This document shows positions 54,055 through 64,000 of a stretch of 64,000 nucleotides of DNA, one piece after another (position 1 is the stretch's first letter; each line of letters begins with the position of its first letter). The notes under the pieces are model-generated. The model was not told where the DNA came from. It ran no database searches and saw nothing but the letters and a program-made list of their open reading frames with translations. The position numbers were made by a program, and so were the translations under genes. The stretch lies in NCBI GenBank assembly GCA_023078685.1, contig JALGAS010000008.1:1178001-1242000 (forward strand), written 5' to 3'. This DNA comes from Neopestalotiopsis rosae. Lineage: Eukaryota; Ascomycota; Sordariomycetes; Amphisphaeriales; Sporocadaceae.

Positions 54055-57000
54055 ATGGAAACACCTTCTATTGCCGCTGGAAATGTCCATGTGCCTGACG
54101 GACATGTCAGCAACAACAGTCAGGCAATACATCAGCTGCGCCGAGCTTGCATGAGCAATGATCTATCCACGGTCACATCTTTGTTGGAACAAGGAGTGAA
54201 TGCGAATGCAGGTGGTGAAGTCGGCATGTCAGCTTTACACTTGGCTTGTGGCTTGGGACATCTCTCAATTGTCCAGGCACTTCTGTCTTATCATGGGACC
54301 AACACGACGAAGTCTCCCAAAGGTATGATGATTCCGGCTTCATATGGCATGCAAGACAGGGGTGTGACTGACATAGCAGCATCGAAAGAAGCGGGTCGTG
54401 TCAATCTTGACGCCACGGACAGCGCTAGGCAGACAGCATTGCACGTCGCTGCATGCGGCGGCCGTACGGAAATTGTCGCAGAATTCATCAGAACCATCAG
54501 TGACTCGAGACTTTTCGATAAGCAAGATCATGATGGCTGGACACCATTGATGTCTGCTACACGAGGACAACATGCAGCAACTGTAGAGAGATTATTGGCA
54601 AAGTCCAGAATATGCATCGCAGACAAGACGGGAAATACTCCCTTGATGGTAGCAATGCAAAACGAGGATTTGCCAATTGTCGAACTGCTATGGCGTCACT
54701 TGTGCGAGACGAACTCACCAGACTGGAGTATAACTGATTCTCTTCTGATCTGGGGTTCCGAAAAACACAAACGGCATCAACTGGTCGAGATTATCCTATC
54801 TCGTATCGACCAGAATGGCGATGAGACTGTTTCTCTGAGCGCTATTGAGCGAGCAACTCGTCTACGCAAACCAGAACTGCTCTGGTGGCTCATAGCCACC
54901 TCGCCGCATGATCAAGCCACCAGGTGTATCAAAAAAGCCCAAACACAGATTCAGACCTTTCCCAATATTCAACGAACCGCCACGAATGAAGAGAGGAAGA
55001 TATTGGAAACCCAACTTCCCACCAAAAGCCAGCAAATAGCATCAGTTCCGACAAGAGATCAAGCCTTCGAAGCTGCATTGCCAGAGATCAGAGACATTCT
55101 GCAGAATCCACCGTTCGAAGTGGCCTACGAGGATGACCCATTTCAAGACGTCCCGGACCCTGGAGAACTGGCGAAAAATTATGACGCACACATCCGTGGA
55201 TTCTTCAGAACTGGATCAACCTCTAGCACGATTTGCAAGACACTGACTGTTGATGATGTGGTGTATCAAAAGGGACCAGTTGATATGATGAAGCAGAGAA
55301 TTCAAACTGAGAAGAGATACATGGAACGAGGTCAGCAAGCATCAATTACTTCAGACATGTATAACAAAGGCAATTCTCAGTTCACATGGGTCCATCTGCC
55401 GGCTACTAGAGTATGTCTTTCCCCTCAGTAGCGAGAAACGAGAACTAACCCACAACAGATCGACTGGATGGAGGTATGATCAATTTCAGTGCCGCTACTC
55501 CGAGAACACTTCGTTTTCACATTCACTTATATCTATACTGACTTTTCCTCCCTCAGCACCTCGCCCAGAAGATTGCATTGACAGAGACAGGCCTCGTCAA
55601 GGACAAGTATTCTGAGATCAAGTCATTCTTAAAGGGTACATGGTTTCAGATTCCTGATCAGCGGACGAAGTCGCGTATCATGAGGCCAGGCTTTTCTCAG
55701 AGAACGTTTGGTGGCACGGCCAATGTAGAGGATGGGATCTCACATAAACCAGACCCCAAGGTCGATGGTCACGAATCAAATTTGCTCAAGCCGAATATGA
55801 CGGATGGGGAAGACCCCATCACCTGTTCAGCCATATATGTAAGCAGAGAATTTCGCTGTCCTCACTCCAGCCATACCTCTATGTTGACCTGTACTCGGTA
55901 TATTCAGATGCCATTCCTATCCTTTTCGACACACTTGGTAGAGCCTACCTTGAAGAAGGCACTAGAGGAATCTCCCGAAAATACGAGGCATGGCAGATAT
56001 CTTGTTGAAAGATTCAATGCTGCTCGGCTTAAATACGACTCTCTGATGCCAAAATCCAATGTCAATTCTTCCGGGCATCCAGTTGGGCATCCACCCGTTC
56101 ATCCAGTCATTCACGGATGTCCAACTCTCGATGAAGCCTTCTATCATTTTGCCGGCGACGATGCATCCCAGAAGGAAAAGCAACTTCGCAACCATAGTCA
56201 AGTGGTTTCGAAAGAGTCGACGACACCCACAAATTCCAAGGACAAGAAGCCGCATACTCAAACGATTTTGCGTGTTAGTCAGATATGGATTTGGACCATT
56301 GGTGATCGTACGTAACGATGTATTCGATTTCCAATATGTTTTATTGATGAATGCGTCTAGGATGGATAATCAGTGCCTCTTCTCATCCGGTCGACGATGT
56401 AGAAGAGCTGTGGATACATGGATTCATTGACCATCTTCAGAAGGACGCTAGAGCCAGAGGAGCTTTAGCTCAACCAAGTTCATCTCAGGAGATGATCAGG
56501 AAGATGGCCACCTATTGTATTGGCTCCTATGAGAGGAGACGGACGTACGAAAAGCTCGATTCAACCCCCAACCAGAAGACAAATAAGAAGAATGGCGACT
56601 TGACACACGGCCTTTCAACCCGCCAACTCTTCTGGAACTATATCAATCAAACGGTTTGTCCATTTCCGCGCCTTTGTATGCATCGTCTGCTGACTTGATA
56701 GTAGGGACGAAAAGAAACCAGTCTTTTCGAAGAGAATCGTATCTTGATGAAAAAATACCGGGGGAAATACAATAAGGAGCTCCGAACCAATGGAGGTCGG
56801 AACCTGGTTGAATCAGTAAAAGAAGCCATACTCAAAGCGCAAGAGCTCTTCAGCGAGGTCAAGGATGTACGTGACGAACTCGGCATTCTTCAATGGGTCG
56901 TCAGTTGTCAAGACACTGTTCAGAAGAAGTTGCCTAAAGCCAACAAGGACACATCAGAGCTTACTGTCAAGTACGTGATGAATGACATTAACAGGATGGA

Positions 57001-57712
57001 GCTGCTTGCGTCAAGGATCCAGGAAAATGTAAGTTTACTGGCCTGGGTAGCAGAATCTCGAAAGGAATGATTACTAAACAAATGACTTTAGACCAACTCA
57101 ACACTCTCACTGCTACAAAATGAAATAGCAACTTTAGAGACAGAGGAAGCACTGAATCAGGGCAGGGTTTTCATGGTGTTCACAGTCCTCACCATCGTGT
57201 TTGTAAGTCATTCAGCTCCCAACGACGACGGCAAGCAAGTTTCCTGACGTGTTTGAACTAGTTACCAATGTCATTCCTCACTTCACTATTCGCAATGGAG
57301 GCTAATCAGCTCGTAACGCAACCCGGTTGGAGTTTTGGCGTGATTTGTGAGTTGATACATTAGTGACTATCTGATGACGAGGCTGATAGATATGCAAATG
57401 TAGTTGGAGCTGGAGTGATTGTGACCATCCCTTCCATCATTTTCACGTGGCCGTGGACTATAGACCGGTTGATGTCGATATTCAAGAGGTCAAATGACTG
57501 TGAGTCGCTCTCAAACTACTATCTTACAGATACTCATAGCCGAACTAGGCAATGAGATTGCCTCTAAAGCTGGCATTCACGCGGCCGATGGCGACACTAC
57601 ATCTTCAAAATCCGTAACTGCCACAGAATCCGCCCCTCTGACGCCAACAAATCGCAAAATCTCAAGAAAATCGTACAGGGATTTGGAGATGGGTGGTGCA
57701 TCGCAAATGTGA
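54055..57712 (+). CDS. Ankyrin-repeat protein with CorA-like membrane domain
   Basis: Ten exons (54055-55410, 55459-55473, 55557-55838, 55908-56307, 56361-56653, 56705-57028, 57092-57202, 57262-57346, 57404-57499, 57540-57712) encode 1,044 residues. Ankyrin repeats fill about residues 25-235 (MSALHLACGLGHLSIVQALL, TALHVAACGGRTEIV, GWTPLMSATRGQHAATVERL, GNTPLMVAMQNEDLPIVELL). The middle follows the fungal ankyrin-CorA pattern: WVHLPATRIDWMEHL, where the 15-nt exon 2 supplies IDWME, then WIISASSHPVDDVEELW and a coiled-coil (RMELLASRIQEN). The membrane part is VFMVFTVLTIVFLPMSFLTSLFAME, then a second helix GVIFGAGVIVTIPSIIFTW. The CorA GMN loop that selects Mg2+ is missing (PGWSFGV instead), so magnesium transport is doubtful. 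The last intron has two in-frame acceptors 9 nt apart (57539, 57548). Role probably in signalling or nonself sensing. Confidence 0.83.
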
Positions 57713-57917
57713 AAATGATGCAAGCACTGGTAGCCCAGGCGGTAGATGCGGGCGGCGTGGTACCTCCAGGGTACACAATAATAGGGTTTCATGAGGTCCG
57801 ATGTTTTGCACCTTTTTCAGCAGGTAGGTACTGACTTATCAGTAATACTCTTTACGGCCTGTCAAAACAGTAATTGATATCATCAGCGTGCCATGGCAAG
57901 TTCATCAAGCGGGGTTT

Positions 57918-58067
57918 CATACTCTCGCGTAAGAAATAGACATGTGGTATGGATAGCACGAGCCTCCAAATTATGCCTCGTAAACCACTCTACACACGAG
58001 GTGGATTTATCAGACACGCCGTTTGCTTGTCGCACCGCCGTCAGGCTGCATCCACTTGCATAAAGTC
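57918..58067. repeat. Degenerate copy of the 3' end of the Clr5 gene
   Basis: About 150 bp that align, at roughly two-thirds identity by eye, with 58843-58991, which holds the last ~26 codons and 3' flank of the Clr5-domain gene. Shared words include CATACTCTCGCGTA, AAACCACTCTAC, GAGCTGCGTCC/GGCTGCATCC and TTGCA.AAAGTC. In the copy the coding frame is broken by substitutions. Both copies have the same orientation and lie about 925 bp apart. Confidence 0.6.
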
Positions 58068-58312
58068 GGCGTATACGGTAGCGCCGAATTTTCCAGCGCC
58101 GGAGATAGGACTGGACAGGCGGGCCAGTGCTTGCAAGAGTCCACTGACCTAAGCGCAAGCGCGTGCTTTACTAGATGACCCCAAGTGTACTACCGTCTCT
58201 GAGCCACGGATGAACCCAACTTTCGGGATCCCATCGTCCCGCACGCGCGGTGCCCGCAAATAAAGGTCTTATAAGTCTCTGCCAGGAGTCTTTGCCGTTT
58301 CAAATCATTTCC

Positions 58313-58823
58313 AGGACTTCTCGTACCGCGATAGCCTGTGGCCGGTCAGCCCTCTTGACTGTTCGATATTTTCGGTCCCCATCGACCTTGAGGCCCGACA
58401 CCTGGCTGACTTCGTCTTCCCACCGATAGGAGAAGTAGGATACCCAATCCAAACTACCTGACGAGCAGCAAGGTCTTGCCATTGTGCAGGAGTTTCTCCA
58501 GACGGGCTATACTGAACGATGGGTGCGTCTCCCGGTGCATCCATTTCATCTTCATTGCCGATGAAGAGACCCTGGCGGCGCCAGATGGAAAACAGGCAAG
58601 TTTCCTGGTCGTATGGTATGATGCCGACGGAAACGTCGTGCGGCAACACCGTTTGGGTGCATACGATGCTCAGGGTCTGGAAGCCATGTACTGTGGGTCG
58701 TTTCCTTGCGAGCATAGGGCTTGGGTGCAGGGTCTGGTCGGTGAGCAGTATGATGAGGACGCCCCTCTTGGTCCACCATACGAGCTGAACAAAGGGCTAC
58801 TAAATACAGCAAGTCAAGTCTGA
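58313..58823 (+). pseudogene. Frame-shifted gene relic, unknown family
   Basis: Three successive stretches read as good protein but in three different frames: FSYRDSLWPVSPLDCSIFSV ... FPPIGEVGYP (from 58316), then QGLAIVQEFLQTGYTERWVR (about 58468-58530), then ADEETLAAPDGKQASFLVVW ... VVRQHRLGAYDAQGLEAMYC ... LGPPYELNKG (to 58823). The shift between the first two could be an intron of only 34 nt, too short; the second shift has no splice sites. There is no ATG before the first part, though an acceptor-like TTTCCAG precedes it. It lies between the two repeat copies described. I do not recognise the family. Confidence 0.4.
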
Positions 58824-58913
58824 ATCACTCCAAGTGAGGCACCATACTCTCGCGTATGAGTACTAAACAATCTATGTGGGGTATGAGGCTATGAATATGC
58901 TTTACAAACCACT

Positions 58914-60704
58914 CTACGTGGGTGGTGAACCGATCAACCGTGCCATTTCCTTATCGCAACGCCTCCGAGCTGCGTCCGCTTGCAGAAAGTCTCCCCCTTC
59001 CCTGCACCACTTCTCTAGAGTTCGCAAATCCCTAATCACGTGAGGCTGTGCTGCTGACTCGTTCAGCCACAGCTTGATGGACCGTTCGAGATAATAACAA
59101 GCCAGGTCGTGTCGCGGATTTCCCACCAAGATCTGATCGCGACACCGCCTCTTTTCTACCCTCGCTACCGCCGCATAGTACATCCATTCGCCTATACCGA
59201 GCATGGGCACGTCGCCGCCATCAATGTTGCGTTCTCGATACGGCGGTGGCTGCCATTGGTCGTATTGTTCCATGCCGAGCGCACTGGCGCAGGCCTCGAA
59301 CACCTGCCTTAGGATTGGCTCCTGGATGTAGAGAATGCTGCGCTCGATGCACTGCTGGATCAGAAAACTGGTTTCAGGGGTCCTTTCGAGGTCCATGTTC
59401 ATCTTTGGCTTGATCAACCACTGCAGGAAGCCCGGATCCATGGACATGGTGCCATTATTTGACTTTACTTGTTGGTTGACATTGATGTCGAGAACCCTTT
59501 CGATCAAGTCTGGAATAAGCTTGAAGTACACTTCAGGCGACGAATTATTGGCACTCAGCAGTTTGTAGACTGAAGTAGCGAGCCGGGTACCAGCAGTGCT
59601 CTTCTCTACAAATGAACACCGCGCTGCAAGGTATTTCCATAGCCGTAGGAGAATGTCGGTCTTCACCGGGTATATGATGGATCCGTACAGGGTGAAGAGG
59701 AGGAATTGCGGAAATGATGCGCGATGCAACGTCTCTATCCGTAGAAACGCATCGCGAGTCAATCTGCCTGCCGCTTCGAAATATTTCTCGTCAAATAACC
59801 AACTTGCTTTGAACAGTAGCTCAAACACTTGCATCGTCTCGCCGATCTGTGACACATGAGGCTGGCCTGGTCGAGGGAGAAGAGACGATTGTGAGGAGGG
59901 TAGCGATGTGCAGTAGACGTGGATTAGCTCCTGGACCCTTAGGATATCGCTAGAACCTATCGGAATCCGGATGCTTAGACGTGGTGTCCTGGGCCGGATA
60001 TACTGGGGCATCTCTTTGACCTCAGAAGGCTCAGGCTCTGTAATCACCTGTACGAAGGCCCGTGTCCGCTTAAGATATTCATCTAGGTCCACTGGTCGGC
60101 CACTAATCTCGAACTCGGTGGTCTTGCCTTCTTGCGCACGCTGCTGTCGCAGACTGAGCATTTGCACAGCATCTTGCCGGCGAACATTCTTGCTGAAACC
60201 CCAGGCCTGGAGTTGCCGTTTGTATTGTTTCTTTCTGTTCGAGAGATTAGAGAGGGTAATTCGATAGGGGCCCGCGGAGTAACATACGTTGCCATGAATC
60301 CCTTTGACGCCAAGACTCGCATCACCGTAGCCAAAGTCTGCCGATTCTCAATGTAGAGCTGGCGTATCTCGTCTCGGCGTAGATCCCAAGACTCTCGCCT
60401 GTGACGATACCGCGACATCCCCCGGTATCCTAATGCGTCATGAGCAATTTACGCTGCATAATCAGCTTGCGTCCTCACCTGCATCGTCTTCGCGCTCAGC
60501 GGAACTGCAGAGTTGGGCTGGTGCTGGTAAGGCTTCGCCCCCACCAAAGAGTGGACCAAGGTCGAATAAAGGTTGATCGTCTTGTAAAGCATTATAGTGC
60601 TGGTGAATGAGTGATCCGAAGGCGAGGCTCTGTCTTTCGGTGAATGAGTCAAGGCCATATTCTGGCGCCACAGCATGGTGATTGGTACTGAATAATGCTT
60701 GCAT
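58914..60704 (-). CDS. Clr5-domain protein
   Basis: Three exons, 60704-60479, 60429-60288 and 60234-58914, phases 1 and 2, encode 562 residues. The Clr5 domain (PF14420) covers about residues 85-140: ESWDLRRDEIRQLYIENRQT, LATVMRVLASKGFMATKKQY, KRQLQAWGFSKNVRR. It is rebuilt only when the 53-nt intron (GTATGT...GAACAG) is removed. An upstream exon starting at ATG 60704 (MQALFSTNHHAVAP) joins through a 49-nt intron (GTGAGG...GCATTAG) to GYRGMSRYRHR; translation could also begin at MSRYRHR (60418). The C-terminal ~350 residues are helical and TPR-like (LLRLWKYLAARCSFVEKS, DLACYYLERSIKLWLNESA). Clr5 is a helix-turn-helix-like fungal domain found in putative regulators, named after S. pombe Clr5. 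Its 3' end is partly duplicated downstream. Confidence 0.83.
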
Positions 60705-62587
60705 TGTGTGATCATTGGTTGTTGGTCGTTGGGACAAAGATGATTGAGTGCAAGGATTTCACAGTCGAAAAGATTAATTGCAGTGGCTTTGAGAATCATG
60801 ATACGAGATCCGGAGCCTAGAAATATCGGACGACCTTCCAGGTTTCAAGGTGTGTTAATTTAAATCTTATTGCTTTGCAGACATGGTACTAATCAGTGAC
60901 GGATGCTAGCGCCACAAAGGATCTATTTGCAGACTTGGGGGGCAGCGGGAGTTGTTCCCATAGAGGCAAGCGCCAAAAAGGTAATTTGGTTTCGGATATT
61001 CCGCCACAGGCCTGTTGAGGCAGTCCAGGGAAGAATCGCTGCTTTATAGCATTCCTCTTCTATACTTCACTGAACAGTCGGAAATGTCAAGGAGACGAAG
61101 AAGAAAAAGAAGTACAAAACCGAAATTAATGAAAATACCAACCGTGCGATGTACCAGAAGCCCCTTGTTTATCCTCGAGCAATGATCCCTCGCACCTTGG
61201 AGCTTGAAGAGTCTCGCATATTTGATAACAGATCCTCCGTACACTGCGCTTAGACAGGAGACAATCGAGCCACGATCAGTGTTGCGCTGGGTCCAATTCC
61301 CAGTAATATTGAGCCTGTATGATGCCTGCTAGACATTTGGAGACATCTGGGCGGGAATATCCGTCCACTGCTCCGCCCCTAGGCTTCATATGGTTAACTA
61401 GGCGCGCTTGGGTCCCAGATGCGCCAATCCCGGGGGGTTTCCATGGCACTGGACCGAATTTAGTGAATCCTATTTCAATTTCCCCCATCTCTACAAAAGT
61501 CCCATGCATGATCTCGAAGACCAATAACCATATTCGGGAACGGCTATGATAGGGCTGAGAGTCCGTCCCCAAGTTGAAAAGGAGGGCAATAAAAGTGCTG
61601 TTTGCATGCGCATATTCGCGTGTGACGCTCTTCCATAGTCTCCTACCTCAGCGTCGCTTAAGTTGTATGTGTACTAGCAATTGGCAGAAAGGAAGCATGC
61701 TGCTAAATGAAGTGAATTGACTGAGATGTTACCGGTAAACAGATGGGGATATATGATTTAGGTCCCTTTGCTGTCGCTATATCTCAGTCTGCAGGGCGGT
61801 GCCATATAGTCAACAATTGCGGGGCATATGATCTAACATCAGTAGCTGTAGGAGGGTCTTTGGCACAACGGTTCTCAAGAAAACAAGTCCAATGACTGCT
61901 ACAAACAGATGCGAGGGCATCTTGCGACGATGCGACGATGTGATTGATCAGTATCAAGCACGTGGAATGGAATTCGCGTACGCGTTCCAGCAGCCAGATT
62001 TGTTTCACTGATTGTGCTAATGTCAATAATGGCGCTTGGCAGCAGGGGTGCTCATGCATGTCGATCTCAGCCGCAAACTGCACTTTTATCAGCTTCTTCC
62101 AGAACCCTTTCTGGATTGGTCCATTCAGTAGGCACTTCCAAGTTCTGAAGGGTGTCTTGCTGCGGGGGATTCTTCCATGCAGTTGCCTTTTTCACTGGCC
62201 CCCCTTAACACTGCATAAGTCGACCACCACGGCCTGAAACATGGGGGTTCATAAAGGCTCAAGAGATTGGTCAATGTTAAACTTGAGGGGATGGTAAATT
62301 ATACTGCAGCACGAGCCTCGCACCTTTCTGGAAACGTCGCTATTGGGAGCTGCCAAATATCGCTTAAGTCCGTACATCCCGCGTACTGCCACTGTTCCGA
62401 AGAGTCCAAGCATAGGGTTCTAGAATCTCTATTCGTTTCATCATTCTCCCGAACATTAGAAGTTTCTGAAACGGACTGTCGATCCGATTCGATGACGTAA
62501 CATGATGTGCTCTAATTGACACTTCTAGAGAGGGACAGTGAAGGCCGCCTGTTCTTTCGATTTCCCACTCGGTCAACAGATCAAACC
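60705..62587. other. Gene-free stretch between Clr5 and membrane protein genes
   Basis: About 1.9 kb. Frames of up to ~100 codons exist on both strands but none has splice signals, family motifs or an ATG in a good place. Contains the Clr5 promoter and the membrane protein 3' end. Confidence 0.4.
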
Positions 62588-64000
62588 CTATTCTTCTGCG
62601 GTTGAGTAATGATCCGTGGACATGACCGACTCTTGACTCATCCGCACCTTCACGTCCCGCATCAGCGACAGCGCTTCTTGTGCATCCGCTCCAATTAAGG
62701 CTGCATCAGTTACCCTGCGGTCGTCCACAGTGCTCTTGAAGACCGCGTTGAACAAAGGAAACGGAGTAATGATCGGTAGCTTGGACTTGCTGACTCTGCG
62801 TACGAAGATCCAGACCCACACAAACGATACCCACACAAAGACCAAAGCCATGCCTTGGAAAACAATGAACAAGACAAACATTGTCCAGCTGAATATCAGC
62901 TTGTTATATGGCGCTACCACATGAGCCTCGGTATAGAACTCTGATGGCAGCGTATCAATCATGACCTGCGGCTGTAGCTCCAGATTTCCGTAGCTATTCA
63001 CGTTGAACATCCAGTACGGGAAGGCCAGGATGGACTGAAAGTTCTGCTTCAGCAAGCCCTGGGTCGATGGCGACGCGAGCTGCTGTGCTGAAATCCAGAA
63101 GCCTTCGATGATGGCCGACGGCGCAGGAACATCAGACGCCGTGTAATTGAGCAGCCATGTCAATGCTGTCCTGTATGACGCCAAGTCTAGGTCCACCAAC
63201 TCAGTGGGCGGTGACAGCGACTCGGTTGTGAGAATCGTGAAGTTCGCCAGGCCTGCCAAAACGGTGGCTTGACGACTAAAGGTGGTCATTGAAGTCGTGA
63301 TGTTCGGTACAGAAGGCATTTGGTCAGTAGTGCAAGCACCAGATGCCATGCCATTAGGGCATATGAACAAGCCAGCGTTCAAGGTACCTGTGTGGTCTTT
63401 ATCACCGGAAAGACAGAGTCGGGCGGCAATCGAGCTCGTTGACGTACCAAGTATGTCGCAGTCCGACTCTGAAAATTGGTACTGACTTGGCAACGCCTGA
63501 AATTCGAGCTGAACTGATGGCATGTCGACGATCCTGACTAGGGGAAAGCCTGCATCGCTCGATTCGATCCAAGGCGTGACCATCTCGAGGCCACCACTCA
63601 TAAGATAGGAGTCGCAGCCTGACAGTCCGGAGCATTGAATAGGAGCTGCGAGCCCCGAGAACATTGGATTGATGACCAGATTGTAAACAGGTGCATAGTA
63701 CCCGTACGGCAGGACTTGGTACGGATAGCCTTCCTGCGTATGCTGTAGGAAGTCGATGAATGGCTGTACCAAGGAGCAATTGAAGGGTCCGACGCCCGCA
63801 GTAATCTGATAACTTTTCAAAGTATCGTAAATCACAATCTGTGATGTTTGAACTATTATCAAGTTTAGCTCAATGTACGTGCAAAAAAGGTATACCAGAA
63901 GACTCACAGAACAATACTATCGTAGATACCCATAGCAAAAAGATCAAACTCCCTCTGTGAGATTTAATTTGTAAATATAGACCTTCAGCAAAAGGTTTTA
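62588..64000 (-). CDS. Fungal membrane protein with large N-glycosylated loop, 5' end outside window
   Basis: Two exons are seen, 64000-63908 (open to the window edge) and 63852-62588, phase 1, intron GTGAGT...ATAATAG, giving the last 452 residues. The first piece (AEGLYLQIKSHRGSLIFLLW) ends in a membrane helix. Then come about 310 residues with paired cysteines (QCSGLSGCDSYLMSGGLEMV) and N-x-S/T sites. A second, double hydrophobic block follows (SWTMFVLFIVFQGMALVFVW, VSFVWVWIFV) and a charged cytosolic tail. The layout (TM, large extracytoplasmic loop, TM, tail) resembles unnamed euascomycete membrane proteins, like the one at 48428 but without visible sequence similarity. Start codon and N-terminus lie beyond 64000. 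Function unknown. Confidence 0.82.

Noticed and set aside
58305..58715. 136-codon open frame on the minus strand
   Set aside because: It overlaps the relic on the other strand, has no motif, and its composition looks like the antisense of coding sequence.
61784..62083. 100-codon minus-strand frame with a Cys/Trp-containing helix-like segment
   Set aside because: Starts only at a non-ATG codon, lacks splice partners and matches no family I can name.
1..64000. CRISPR arrays, bacterial operons, Shine-Dalgarno sites or phage elements
   Set aside because: Spliceosomal introns and fungal gene families throughout; no regularly spaced repeats of that kind.

Overview
The window reads as a euchromatic chromosome piece of a filamentous ascomycete, most likely a sordariomycete of the Hypocreales type. 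The order is inferred from gene content; no ribosomal or mitochondrial marker is present. The evidence is 22 well supported protein genes in 64 kb. Most are split by short introns (49-147 nt) with GT...AG ends and CTRAC/TGAC-type branch sites. Typical euascomycete families are present: HET domain, Clr5, Zn2Cys6, AA11 LPMO, ankyrin-CorA and CVNH. No rRNA, convincing tRNA, transposon or CRISPR array was found. Exon joins below were worked out by hand from splice sites, reading phase and family continuity; all are predictions.

Left arm (1-10.6 kb) is mostly housekeeping: the tail of an SDR oxidoreductase, a carnosine N-methyltransferase-like enzyme, a proteasome assembly chaperone 4 homologue, transportin (KAP104) and a GNAT acetyltransferase. 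Between the chaperone and transportin lies a minus-strand stretch with decayed coding fragments.

The middle (10.6-40.6 kb) is accessory in character. A P450, a 14-TM-type MFS transporter and an aldo-keto reductase sit together, with the P450 and MFS divergent. A HET-domain gene follows, then a 2.3 kb gene-free stretch, an AA11 LPMO with a C-terminal X278-like module, a small three-exon unknown gene divergent from an FAD monooxygenase, an M3 oligopeptidase, a Cys-rich secreted or anchored protein, an HEYMH secreted metalloprotease, an F-box protein, a second FAD monooxygenase, a nitroreductase and a Zn2Cys6 regulator. The P450/MFS/AKR trio and the FMO/nitroreductase/Zn2Cys6 trio each look like small metabolic neighbourhoods. 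No PKS, NRPS, terpene synthase or DMATS backbone gene is visible, so a biosynthetic cluster is not claimed.

The right arm (40.6-64 kb) is rich in surface, secreted and signalling proteins: a Thr-rich mucin-like wall protein, a secreted GH1 glucosidase with an N-terminal extension, a tiny secreted CVNH lectin-like protein hidden in three short exons, two large fungal membrane proteins, a BBE-type FAD oxidoreductase whose expected flavin-linking His is Arg, a ten-exon ankyrin-CorA protein with a 15-nt microexon and no GMN motif, and a Clr5-domain gene. Next to the Clr5 gene is a degenerate copy of its own 3' end together with a frame-shifted gene relic.
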